Source: an uncultured Bacteroidota bacterium (GTDB taxonomy: Bacteria > Bacteroidota > Bacteroidia > Chitinophagales > Chitinophagaceae). From it: 64,000 nucleotides of DNA. This document shows, one piece after another, positions 1 through 7,415 of this stretch. Both the position numbers and the translations under genes were made by a program. The stretch is from the NCBI GenBank assembly GCA_903887415.1, contig CAISPO010000007.1, forward strand, positions 1 through 64,000, in the 5' to 3' direction. Positions within the stretch are counted from its first letter, which is position 1, and each line of letters opens with the position of its first letter. The notes under the pieces were generated by a model, which was not told the origin of the DNA, made no database searches, and saw nothing but the letters and a program-made list of their open reading frames with translations.

Positions 1-73
1 CAATGCGTTTCTGTGCAAAAGCGCCTGGTGCGCTGATGATTGTGATGGCTGCGATTAGGAGTATCTTTTTCAT
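1..73 (-). CDS. N-terminus of a secreted or outer-membrane protein (cut by window edge)
   Basis: Only the first 24 codons are present, starting at the ATG at 73 and running off the left edge. The translation begins with two lysines, continues with a hydrophobic core and ends in a small-residue stretch (Ala-Phe-Ala-Gln) that looks like a signal peptidase I site, so the product is exported. Nothing can be said about its function. The next gene on this strand lies upstream across a 530-base spacer. Confidence 0.6.
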   Translation of the reverse strand, partial: MKKILLIAAITIISAPGAFAQKRI

Positions 74-275
74 ATTCTTTAATGTTTTGTGAAGCGTTTG
101 TGATTGATTTGTTAATACAAATGTATATCGGCTTTCTGAAACTGCAAAATATTTTCTGAAATATTTTTAAATATTTTTAGTAACTAAGTGTAATATGCTG
201 ATTAACAAAATAAGAAAAGATAATACGCAATGTGAATTTACCGCGAAGCTCTTTTGCCCAGAGTTATATCAAGTT

Positions 276-291
276 TGGCACGTCATTTGCA
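276..291 (+). promoter_or_regulatory. candidate sigma-54 (RpoN) promoter
   Basis: The sequence TGGCAC-N5-TTGCA is a perfect match to the -24/-12 consensus (TGGCAC, five-base spacer, TTGCW) and points right. No gene on the + strand follows within 3 kb that is clearly its target. It could drive a small RNA or an unrecognised short ORF, or be a chance match. Confidence 0.35.
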
Positions 292-477
292 ACTGGTTAA
301 CAAATGATGATTTATGAACCAGACAGCCATAATTCACGAAATGGGGCATCATTCCAGCCTATTCAGCATTGAAGCGCTGATAATACCAGCAATATCATTG
401 TTCTACAGAACAATAGTACCAATGACTACCTTTCTAATAACGAATGTAAGGCCATAATGCCATTTGAACATTACAAA

Positions 478-600
478 CCACCTCTGCGAGAAACCTTTTC
501 ACATGCCTCGCGGTCCTAGAAACGAAATGAGGGAAAACCGCGCCTTTGCGCCTTTGCGAGAAACCTTTACACCTTGCAAGAGACCTTTTTGCGAGACAGT
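478..600. repeat. degenerate repeat built on CTTTGCGAGAAACC
   Basis: The words CTCTGCGAGAAACC, CTTTGCGCCTTTGCGAGAAACC (in two parts) and CAAGAGACCTTTTTGCGAGA recur within about 120 bases. It is noncoding and just downstream of the leftward PagL-like gene. I recall similar word-like intergenic repeats in other Bacteroidota. Confidence 0.5.
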
Positions 601-603
601 TGA

Positions 604-1731
604 TCAAAAACCCGCGCCAACACCGAATTCCGCATATTCAGCAGTGATCTCATGAGTCAGCAACATAGCAGAAAGGAACAATTCTTTTAAGCCGCCATGT
701 TCTTTTTGAATGAGGTAAAAATTAACGCCGATCTTTTCATAAAAAGGATCAAACTTCAGATAGGTCTGGTGATAGTAAACGCCTAGCTGGGTTACCAGCC
801 CTACCCTGCCTTCCAGAAATTCATTGCCTACGAAAAAAGCACCATCCCATGAGTGGTTTTTCTCATGGCCATAATCCACACCGTAATTGATCAGGAAGTC
901 GTAAACATCTTTATGGTAAGCATAGTCGGCGCCTGCAAACATTTTGTTTTTACCCAGCCAGCGCTTGCTTACATAAGCGGTGCCGATATAGGCAGGGGCA
1001 ATAGGATTGTCCGTCTTAGGCGCACGGGCTTCTTTAAGCGACATGCCATAGCGCACCTCCACAAGCCAGCGATTCTTAAGTTTGGGCAGCTCTCTTGTTA
1101 TATGCGCTGGCCTGTCGGTAACCGGAAAATACTGCACACCTACGTGTACTCCACCCATGTTCACGCCGAGGTTTGGTTGATGGTAGTCTGCATCGGAGAT
1201 ATGCGTAAAGTTAGCGCCCACCTGTACCTGCCAATGCTCGTTGACATGATAGCGCACATCGGTCATAAATACTGCAAAGTCATTGATATGGCTGCCTATA
1301 GCGTTATTTAACGTGTCAGCAGGCGCTGTAGCCTGGTATTTACGGGTCACATAGCCCAGCCCATCGCCAAACCGGAACGTCCATTCCACATCCTTGCCCC
1401 GTATCAGCGGCACCTGCAGATTGGGGTAAATGCCAATGCAATTGCCAAAGACTTGGTTTAGCCCATAATCGGTATAAGTAACACCAATGCCAATTAGCGG
1501 ATACCTTCGCCGCTGCTGCCAGTCTTTCTTCCCATAGGTCTGCCAGATAAAATTGAAATCCAGCGCAGACGAAAATGCAGGGATCGGCGCGGTAAACTTT
1601 CGCGTGTGCTTTATCACCTTACCGCCCAGCGCATTAGCCTCTATGCCAAACCCGGCCATGGAGCTTTGCTCTTGTGCATAGCATGACGCTGATAAGTAAC
1701 AGCAAAACAATAAAACAAGATACCGGAACAT
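604..1731 (-). CDS. acyloxyacyl hydrolase / PagL-like lipid A deacylase
   Basis: Predicted outer-membrane protein of 375 aa with a signal peptide (residues 1-20, ending CYAQ). The first ~200 residues form a beta-barrel pattern matching the acyloxyacyl hydrolase (PagL-related) family, which removes an ester-linked 3-O-acyl chain from lipid A. The catalytic-type His and Ser are visible as the HIS triplet in FTHISDADYH (His177, Ser179). The C-terminal ~165 residues are a second barrel-like region seen in Bacteroidota homologues. The ATG at 1731 is preferred over an upstream TTG at 1743 because the signal peptide begins there. Activity on lipid A is inferred from the family. Confidence 0.75.
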   Translation of the reverse strand: MFRYLVLLFCCYLSASCYAQEQSSMAGFGIEANALGGKVIKHTRKFTAPIPAFSSALDFNFIWQTYGKKDWQQRRRYPLIGIGVTYTDYGLNQVFGNCIGIYPNLQVPLIRGKDVEWTFRFGDGLGYVTRKYQATAPADTLNNAIGSHINDFAVFMTDVRYHVNEHWQVQVGANFTHISDADYHQPNLGVNMGGVHVGVQYFPVTDRPAHITRELPKLKNRWLVEVRYGMSLKEARAPKTDNPIAPAYIGTAYVSKRWLGKNKMFAGADYAYHKDVYDFLINYGVDYGHEKNHSWDGAFFVGNEFLEGRVGLVTQLGVYYHQTYLKFDPFYEKIGVNFYLIQKEHGGLKELFLSAMLLTHEITAEYAEFGVGAGF

Positions 1732-1784
1732 AGAAAGCGGCAAAAATAGGATTTCTACGGTTTTTTATCTCATTACATCAACCG

Positions 1785-2282
1785 CTAGCGCCCATTCAGC
1801 TTCATCCCATAATACACATGATTACACTCCTCCCCGTCAAAATCAGCTACCCCCGGCAGAAAGGCCCAGCGGTGAAAACCGAATTTCTCCACCAGCTTCA
1901 CACTGGCTTCATTTTTATCAAGGATTATGGCTATGGCGGTTTTATAATGCAGTTGGCGGGCAGCGTTGATGCCATATACCAATAGCTGCGAGCCGATACC
2001 CATTTTCTTATAGCTGCTGTGTACAAAATAACTGATCTCTACGGTATAGCGCAAGGCTCCCCTGCCCGCCCTGTATGGGCTTATGGTAAGCCAGCCAGCC
2101 ACTACGTCATCAACCACATAAACCAGTAACGGGAATTTATCAGGCGTATGCTCATAAAACCAGCCTACCCGGTCCTCTACCCGCACACGTTCTGTAAACC
2201 CCGTCTGGAATTTCGCGTCAATAGCCTGGTTGTATATCTCAACTATGCTCTCCAGGTCTTTGAATTGTGCCGTCCTGATCAT
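1785..2282 (-). CDS. GNAT family N-acetyltransferase
   Basis: 165-aa protein with the GNAT fold. An N-terminal strand with IVEIYNQAI resembles phosphinothricin-type acetyltransferases. The acetyl-CoA-binding motif A lies around YKKMGIGSQLLVYG, and the late LVEKFGFHRW segment is typical of this subfamily. It should transfer an acetyl group from acetyl-CoA to an unknown amine in the cytoplasm. The ATG at 2282 fits the family start. It lies 23 bases downstream of the membrane-anchored hypothetical gene and is probably cotranscribed with it. The substrate cannot be read from sequence. Confidence 0.8.
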   Translation of the reverse strand: MIRTAQFKDLESIVEIYNQAIDAKFQTGFTERVRVEDRVGWFYEHTPDKFPLLVYVVDDVVAGWLTISPYRAGRGALRYTVEISYFVHSSYKKMGIGSQLLVYGINAARQLHYKTAIAIILDKNEASVKLVEKFGFHRWAFLPGVADFDGEECNHVYYGMKLNGR

Positions 2283-2305
2283 ACGCTTGAAAATTACTGT
2301 TCCAT

Positions 2306-2899
2306 TTAATGCGGCATACTGCCGTTGCCACTGTTGTGCATCAGGTTCACTATTTCATTTCCTTTTTCAAACAGCTTTATCCATGCCGATGTCCCGTCTT
2401 CTATATGCAATAATTGTTCCTGCGCGGCATATATACCTTTGTTCGTAAGCAGGTAGAACCGCACACAGCCTTTATCACACGGTTCTGCAGCAGATACACG
2501 GATGGCCCTGCTTATATAGCTTTGCGCGGTAGTCACCAGTTCCACGGCAGCCTCACCCACTGCGGGGCTTTTGCCACCACCGGTCTTGCCGCCACCCGTG
2601 CTGAAATAGATATTTGCAGCGCCTGTTATGTATGCCGTCAGTGTTACGATCATAGCTCCAAAGTCACAATCCATGATAACACCATACACCAGCGTTTCAT
2701 TTCCGGGTATTGTCAGTTTCAGTTGTGCCGGTGTTACATTTATGGCAAGGTTTCTTAACCCAAGGTAGGACTCATCTTCCGGTGCGGCTTCGGTAGTGCC
2801 CATCTGCTTTTTCAGCATCCTGTTTCGTCGCACAAAGTAAACGATCACCACTGCCTGCAGCAGCATCAGTATTGCATATAGTATCGTTTCCCTGCCCAT
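2306..2899 (-). CDS. hypothetical membrane-anchored protein
   Basis: 197-aa protein of unknown function. Residues 5-23 form a single hydrophobic helix followed by RRNRMLKK, suggesting an N-in signal anchor or inner-membrane tether. A Gly/Lys-rich stretch (STGGGKTGGGK) is near residue 105, and a pair of cysteines (PCDKGC) near 140 could form a disulfide or bind metal. It lies between two other leftward genes, 23 bases from the GNAT gene on one side and 23 bases from the winged-helix-like gene on the other, so the three may form an operon. Confidence 0.6.
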   Translation of the reverse strand: MGRETILYAILMLLQAVVIVYFVRRNRMLKKQMGTTEAAPEDESYLGLRNLAINVTPAQLKLTIPGNETLVYGVIMDCDFGAMIVTLTAYITGAANIYFSTGGGKTGGGKSPAVGEAAVELVTTAQSYISRAIRVSAAEPCDKGCVRFYLLTNKGIYAAQEQLLHIEDGTSAWIKLFEKGNEIVNLMHNSGNGSMPH

Positions 2900-2922
2900 A
2901 GTTATCCTGTAAATGTACGGCT

Positions 2923-3441
2923 CTAATCAAACTTATGATACTTGCCAACAATGCAGAATACAATAATGGCTATAATAATAAGGACGTAATACAGGAGGTT
3001 GCTCTTTTTTTCCTCGTCCATAGGATGATGCGCTATCTCTGCGGGGGTTGGCTGGTTACTTTCCACATAGCCTTTTTGCTGTATGGCACGAATGTCTGAT
3101 ATCAGCCTGGCGTTATGCTCCTTTTCCCACACTGCATACTGGCCTACCGAGCCTACAGCCTTTAAATGTTTCCCTTTCTCTGTGATCACAAACTTCCCGC
3201 CTTCCCTGGCTATGTGAAACTCATTTTTAAGCAGAAACTGCGAGATATTCCATACCGTTCTCGTCGATAGCGACTGGTAGTCCTGATCTGCGCCAATGCT
3301 GCCATTATCAATAAAATGCTGCTTTTCCCTTTGCAGGTATTCATGTATAGCCAGTTTCAGGCCGCTTAGCTCATCGAAAGTTTGTGTAGGAATAAACCTG
3401 TCTAATACTTCTATTTCGAATCCGGTTAACGTATTATTCAT
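2923..3441 (-). CDS. hypothetical protein, winged-helix-like N-terminus and C-terminal membrane anchor
   Basis: 172 aa. The N-terminal ~125 residues are helical, with a turn and a short hairpin (REGGKFVITEKGKHL) reminiscent of a winged helix. The last ~25 residues are a hydrophobic helix (LLYYVLIIIAIIVFCIVG), so the protein is probably tail-anchored in the inner membrane. I chose the ATG at 3441 because a GGAGGA sequence sits at Shine-Dalgarno distance upstream. An in-frame ATG at 3465 would add eight residues. No family is recognised. Confidence 0.55.
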   Translation of the reverse strand: MNNTLTGFEIEVLDRFIPTQTFDELSGLKLAIHEYLQREKQHFIDNGSIGADQDYQSLSTRTVWNISQFLLKNEFHIAREGGKFVITEKGKHLKAVGSVGQYAVWEKEHNARLISDIRAIQQKGYVESNQPTPAEIAHHPMDEEKKSNLLYYVLIIIAIIVFCIVGKYHKFD

Positions 3442-3521
3442 AAGTCGTGTTTCCTCCTCAAACATAAATACCTTTTCTTACGAAAGCAATACCTGCAAAT
3501 ACAATTTATTACTTTCGCTGC

Positions 3522-4250
3522 ATGAAATGGTTTTTTGTGATTCTGTTGATATTGGCTTTCCCTGCTTCACTGTCTGCACAATCCCGCGAGGATACCATAA
3601 TAGTCGTGCCGCAAAAAATACCGGCTCCTGTGAACGGCCTGAAACTTGGCGCGATAAGCGCTGGCAACAATGCTACCGCAACGCATTGTGATTATGAAGA
3701 AGTCATAACAGAAGCGAAAAACAAAGCAAGGGAAATGGGCGGCAATGTGGTGAAGATCACCGAACTGGCCCCGCCGGCTTTTGTAAGCAAATGCTACCGT
3801 TTAAAAGCGGATGTTTATTATGCGCCTGGTTTCCGGGACTCTATGGTAAAGCAAATAACTAAACCGGCTGCGCATCCCGGCATTGCCGAGCCACATGCCA
3901 CGCTTTTCATTTACCGGCTGAAAGACACCATTGCACTTGGCGGGTCGTACTACATACGCATGAACAGTGATAGCATAATTTGCGAAACCAAAAGCAGGTC
4001 GGGTGACTCTCTGAATATATATAAAGAGGGCCCGTTTATCTTGTGGGCAAAAAAAGGCGGCCATTGCGAACTGAAAATGGATGTAAAGTTTGGCGAAACG
4101 TATTATGTGCGCTGCGGGCTTATAAAAGATGGCCTTAAGCTGGTGCCCGTTATAACATTGATGGATAAGGCTACCGGCGCGGCAGAGTATAACAAGGAGG
4201 GAAAAAGGAAAAAGAATATGGGCGTAAAGTATTTGCAGGAAGTACATTAA
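3522..4250 (+). CDS. secreted protein with DUF2846-like C-terminal region
   Basis: 242-aa exported protein with signal peptide residues 1-20 (cleavage after LSAQ). Residues ~35-100 (AISAGNNATATHCDYEEV then AREMGGN) resemble small periplasmic domains of the YbjQ/RcsF type, with two cysteines that could pair. Residues ~125-230 resemble DUF2846: a beta sandwich opening with ATLFIYRLKD, typical of Bacteroidota lipoproteins. It starts divergently from the winged-helix-like gene at 3441 and is followed after 22 bases by the haem-binding gene. Function unknown; the domain calls are by eye. Confidence 0.55.
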   Translation: MKWFFVILLILAFPASLSAQSREDTIIVVPQKIPAPVNGLKLGAISAGNNATATHCDYEEVITEAKNKAREMGGNVVKITELAPPAFVSKCYRLKADVYYAPGFRDSMVKQITKPAAHPGIAEPHATLFIYRLKDTIALGGSYYIRMNSDSIICETKSRSGDSLNIYKEGPFILWAKKGGHCELKMDVKFGETYYVRCGLIKDGLKLVPVITLMDKATGAAEYNKEGKRKKNMGVKYLQEVH

Positions 4251-4272
4251 TTGAATTCGACAAATTATTAGC

Positions 4273-4761
4273 ATGGCACAGACTAAGGCACATAAGGTTA
4301 TAAAGTACACTTTTATCGGGCTGCTTGCGGCATTGCTGATCATCCAGTTCTTCCATCCTGCAAAAAATATTAACGCAGTATCTTCACCGCAGGATATTGC
4401 AGCGCTGTATGTGGTACCCGACAGCGTACACGAAGTGCTGCAGAAAGCCTGCATGGATTGTCATAGCAATAATACCCGGTATCCGTGGTACAATAATATA
4501 CAACCGGTAGCCTGGTGGCTTAATGATCATATTACGGAGGGCAAGCGGGACCTGAATTTTTCAGAATTTGGAGCCCGGCCACCGGAAAAACAAGCCCGAA
4601 AGCTGAAGAAGCTCGCAAAAGAGGTGAAGGAGGGCGGGATGCCGCTCTCCAGTTACACCTGGATACACAGAGATGCAATACTCACTGAGCGGGAAAAGGA
4701 TATATTGATAAACTGGTCAAATACACTTTCAGAACAGATAACCAGCCAGGCGAAAAAATAA
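4273..4761 (+). CDS. haem-binding domain protein (single c-type haem)
   Basis: 162-aa protein with an N-terminal hydrophobic segment (residues 10-25) and a single CMDCH motif near residue 59, followed by SNNTRYPWYNNIQPVAWW. This arrangement is characteristic of the Bacteroidota haem-binding domain family. The haem would be attached covalently at the two cysteines on the periplasmic side of the membrane. A redox or sensing role is inferred from the haem, not shown. It is 22 bases downstream of the DUF2846-like gene and probably in the same transcript. Confidence 0.8.
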   Translation: MAQTKAHKVIKYTFIGLLAALLIIQFFHPAKNINAVSSPQDIAALYVVPDSVHEVLQKACMDCHSNNTRYPWYNNIQPVAWWLNDHITEGKRDLNFSEFGARPPEKQARKLKKLAKEVKEGGMPLSSYTWIHRDAILTEREKDILINWSNTLSEQITSQAKK

Positions 4762-4901
4762 TAGTGTGCGCTTCTGTGTGTTTGCTATTAAGTTGTTATT
4801 AAAATGAAGGTCTTCTAAAAAGGATTAATTTTACGGTTACAGGCCCTTGGCACAATTCTGGTACGGAAATCAAAAATCACTAACCACTTCAAAACAGACA
4901 A

Positions 4902-5585
4902 ATGAAACAATTCAAATTATTTCTACTCACTGCGTTTATTACCATTTCCGCATTCGGAGCGCTTATTTATTCTTCCTGCAGGAAAGACAAATGCAAAGGC
5001 GTAACCTGCCAAAACGGTGGCACCTGTAATGACGGGAGTTGTGTATGCCCTTCCGGATATTCCGGTAATTTTTGCGAAAACTCTTCTATAACTTATACAA
5101 ATGACACCTATACGCCCATCAACATTACGGTAGGTGGAAGCGCTGCTGTAATCAATGCAGGAACCTCCGTTTCGTTTATCGGGGCGGCTGGCACGGCAGT
5201 TAATGTAACGGCCTATACTTCCGGCACTACGAGTACAGGCTCGCAGGTAGGCGACCTGATCAGTTGGAGCTTTACCGACAACTTCCCGACCGACGGCGAC
5301 GCGCTGACAGAACCACTCGATGTAAGTGCTGCCTATTTTTACCTTTATATGAAAAACACAAACGCGTCTGAATCGATAAATGCCATTTATGTCAATTACG
5401 GATCGAGCCAGCAAACTGTGGACAATGTAACCGCGCCAAACGATGGAAACGTTTATGGCATAGGCTATTATCTTGCCTATTCTAACACTGAAGTGTATGC
5501 TACAGGCAGCGCATCATCCTACTGGACATGGTATCCCGCGATTCCCAATGTGGCTAATGCAACAGTTACTTTAACAGCTAACTAA
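4902..5585 (+). CDS. lipoprotein with EGF-like domain
   Basis: 227-aa exported protein. The signal sequence ends in a lipobox-like IYSSC (Cys at 26), so it is probably anchored in the outer membrane. Residues ~31-59 form a compact EGF-like module with six cysteines (CKGVTCQNGGTCNDGSCVC, then GYSGNFCE), a fold often used in adhesion. The remaining ~165 residues are Thr/Ser/Asn-rich beta-strand sequence without a recognised family. It converges with the YdeI-like gene, sharing its last 4 bases. A surface role is inferred. Confidence 0.7.
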   Translation: MKQFKLFLLTAFITISAFGALIYSSCRKDKCKGVTCQNGGTCNDGSCVCPSGYSGNFCENSSITYTNDTYTPINITVGGSAAVINAGTSVSFIGAAGTAVNVTAYTSGTTSTGSQVGDLISWSFTDNFPTDGDALTEPLDVSAAYFYLYMKNTNASESINAIYVNYGSSQQTVDNVTAPNDGNVYGIGYYLAYSNTEVYATGSASSYWTWYPAIPNVANATVTLTAN

Positions 5586-6205
5586 TCTTTCTCTTTTCGC
5601 TTTGCGCGCACTGTGGGATTAGTAAACCGCTCCAGCATTTTGCCTTCATTGGCGGCGGCTATTATTTCGGCTACCCGTTTGGCTTTCGATTCTTCGTTCT
5701 TCACGCCATTTGTGTAGTAGAGGATATACTTTTTATTCGTCTTACTCAGCGTATCAAAAAAAGCCTTTGCCTTCTTATTCCGGGCAAAGGCTTTTTCTAA
5801 TATGGGAGGCACTGTAAATGATTCGATGCCATCCAATTTAGCCCAGGTGCCGTGATGCTTTGCTATGTCTATTTTTTCCTGCCCCGCCGGGGTCATAAGG
5901 CCTTGTGCGATAAGTGATTCAACCCGGTCTTTGTTCAGCTTAGACCAGCCGCTTTTTGGCTTGCGCGGCGTGAATAGCTGCATATAACTATGCTCGTCAA
6001 TAGGGTTCAGTGTGCTGTCTATCCACCCAAAACACAATGCCTCCTCTACCGCATCGGCATATGGCACCCGGGTTTTACCGCTGTCTTTCTTGTAGTACAC
6101 CAGCCACACGCCGCTGCTGGCAGCATGGTGCTGCTCCAGCCATTTCCGCCATGCCTTGCGGTCTTTGGCGTAGTAGGTGTTTGTTTTGTCTATGCCTTTT
6201 GCCAT
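5582..6205 (-). CDS. YdeI/OmpD-associated (OmdA) family protein
   Basis: 207-aa cytoplasmic protein. Conserved family features are visible: an N-terminal WRKWLEQHHAASSGVWLVYYKK block, AVEEALCFGWIDS, and PRKPKSGWSKLNK, then a C-terminal helical region (FFDTLSKTNKKYILYYTNG) with basic residues at the very end. The family is widespread and its biochemical role is not settled. A link to bacterial stress or polymyxin tolerance has been proposed for B. subtilis YdeI. The gene ends 4 bases inside the convergent EGF-like gene. Confidence 0.85.
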   Translation of the reverse strand: MAKGIDKTNTYYAKDRKAWRKWLEQHHAASSGVWLVYYKKDSGKTRVPYADAVEEALCFGWIDSTLNPIDEHSYMQLFTPRKPKSGWSKLNKDRVESLIAQGLMTPAGQEKIDIAKHHGTWAKLDGIESFTVPPILEKAFARNKKAKAFFDTLSKTNKKYILYYTNGVKNEESKAKRVAEIIAAANEGKMLERFTNPTVRAKRKEKD

Positions 6206-6287
6206 TTTTTAAAGTCACAAATTTAAGGCAGAAACATGTTTGCCGGCAACTATCGCTTACCGAAAAGGAACCGGAGCATGAGTTGCC

Positions 6288-6692
6288 CTACTGTCCTTCC
6301 TGATGAAGTAACATCCATGAAGTGCCAAAGCGGTCGCGGAGCATCGCATACCGGGATGCGAAGGGCGTCTGCTGCATTTTTGCAAAAACCTCCCCGCCGT
6401 TGGCCAGCAGTGCATAAATGCGCTCGGCCTCAGCGGCACTATCGAAGGTAAGAGAGAGGTAGGCGCTGCGCATGGGTTCCGCGCCGGGAATATCTGCACC
6501 CATTAGTATCATGCCGCCTATCTCTATCCGGGCATGGATGATCTTGTCTTCGCGCCCTTTCGCCATGGCGGCCGCATGTGGCATCTCGCCGAAAGTGGCC
6601 ATGGACATGATTTTACCGCCCAGGTTCTCTTCATAAAATTGAAAAGCATCGCGGCAGGTGTCTTTGTAGTTAACATAAATGTGCAGCTTCAT
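6288..6692 (-). CDS. VOC superfamily protein, PhnB-like
   Basis: 134-aa protein with the paired beta-alpha-beta-beta-beta modules of the vicinal-oxygen-chelate (glyoxalase/bleomycin-resistance) fold. The opening IYVNYKDTCRDAFQFYEENL and the end FGTSWMLLHQ match the PhnB/3-demethylubiquinone-methyltransferase-like branch. Members bind a divalent metal or have lost it. Substrate unknown. The ATG at 6692 starts the first strand directly. Transcribed leftward, 83 bases upstream of the YdeI-like gene and possibly cotranscribed. Confidence 0.8.
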   Translation of the reverse strand: MKLHIYVNYKDTCRDAFQFYEENLGGKIMSMATFGEMPHAAAMAKGREDKIIHARIEIGGMILMGADIPGAEPMRSAYLSLTFDSAAEAERIYALLANGGEVFAKMQQTPFASRYAMLRDRFGTSWMLLHQEGQ

Positions 6693-7003
6693 GATGATAT
6701 TTTTAGTCTCAGCAAAAATAAAAAAACAACAAGGAAAGAATCGTGCCTAACGCAAAGGTTGGGCCGGGTTGGGCAGAGTACAACGCTCAGCCTGGACTCG
6801 CGCCAACTTAGTTTAGTTCCTTGAATGGCGATCGCAGATCGGATTTTATTTTGTTACTGATGCCCCCCGGAACATCAAAAAAAAGGCAAGTAGGGGTGAC
6901 TTTCCCAATAGCAGGAACAATCGGAAAACAAACAGATTTATCATATAAAGCTATTCTCACGGTATGCTTTTTGTGCATGTTCAGTGTAATAAAAACGAAT
7001 CCA

Positions 7004-7126
7004 ATGAAAAAGATAATAGCAGCTTTCATGCTTGTATTTATAAGCCTGGGAAGCATCAGTAGCGCCAGTGCTGCAGCATGGCATCATCACCACCACCATC
7101 ACCATCATCACCATCGCCCGATGTAA
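7004..7126 (+). CDS. secreted poly-histidine micropeptide
   Basis: A 40-aa ORF: a classic signal peptide (MKKIIAAFMLVFISLG, small residues up to SSASAAA) followed by Trp, eleven consecutive His residues, then Arg-Pro-Met and stop. If processed after the alanines, the mature peptide would be only ~15 residues and mostly histidine, able to bind Ni, Zn, Cu or haem. The His codons mix CAT and CAC, which suggests selection on the protein instead of a simple DNA repeat. A strong terminator follows 20 bases after the stop. An upstream in-frame extension to 6821 is unlikely because the signal peptide begins at 7004. Confidence 0.65.
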   Translation: MKKIIAAFMLVFISLGSISSASAAAWHHHHHHHHHHHRPM

Positions 7127-7145
7127 AGCTGAGGGTAGTGTTTGA

Positions 7146-7182
7146 GGGATAAATGTCTCCTATGAGATATTTATCCCTTTTT
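7146..7182 (+). terminator. intrinsic terminator after the poly-His gene
   Basis: A 14-bp stem (GGGATAAATGTCTC, loop CTAT, GAGATATTTATCCC, one G-T wobble) is followed by TTTTT. It lies 20 bases after the stop codon of the poly-His peptide gene. Confidence 0.85.
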
Positions 7183-7415
7183 CGTATTTATGCGTAGCGG
7201 TTTGCTCAAATTCACGCGTATAGGACATTACCGCTCTGCCCTATACTGCAACCTGAAGATTGCTTTCCACCGGGGCGTACTCGGAGACGTACGACCAACC
7301 GCGATTTCTTAATTTTGGAAGATTAAGGGGCAACGCGGGGAGATTCTTGTATGCAATGCTGTACTCAAACTAGCGTTAGTAGCGATTGTTTATTACATTT
7401 GGTAAAAACATTACT

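Larger units (their letters stand above)
74..603. other. gene-poor spacer
   Basis: I see no convincing gene here. Open frames on the + strand of 22 and about 47 codons near 303-460 have no recognisable features. The spacer holds a sigma-54-like site at 276-291 and a degenerate repeat at 478-600. The first part is AT-rich and probably holds the promoter of the leftward gene that starts at 73. Confidence 0.6.

Noticed and set aside
464-655. Rightward 63-codon open frame
   Set aside because: Runs through word repeats and into the 3' end of the opposite-strand PagL-like gene; no protein features.
4850-4872. TTGGCAC motif before the EGF-like gene as a second sigma-54 site
   Set aside because: The -12 half reads TGGTA instead of TTGC at the required distance.
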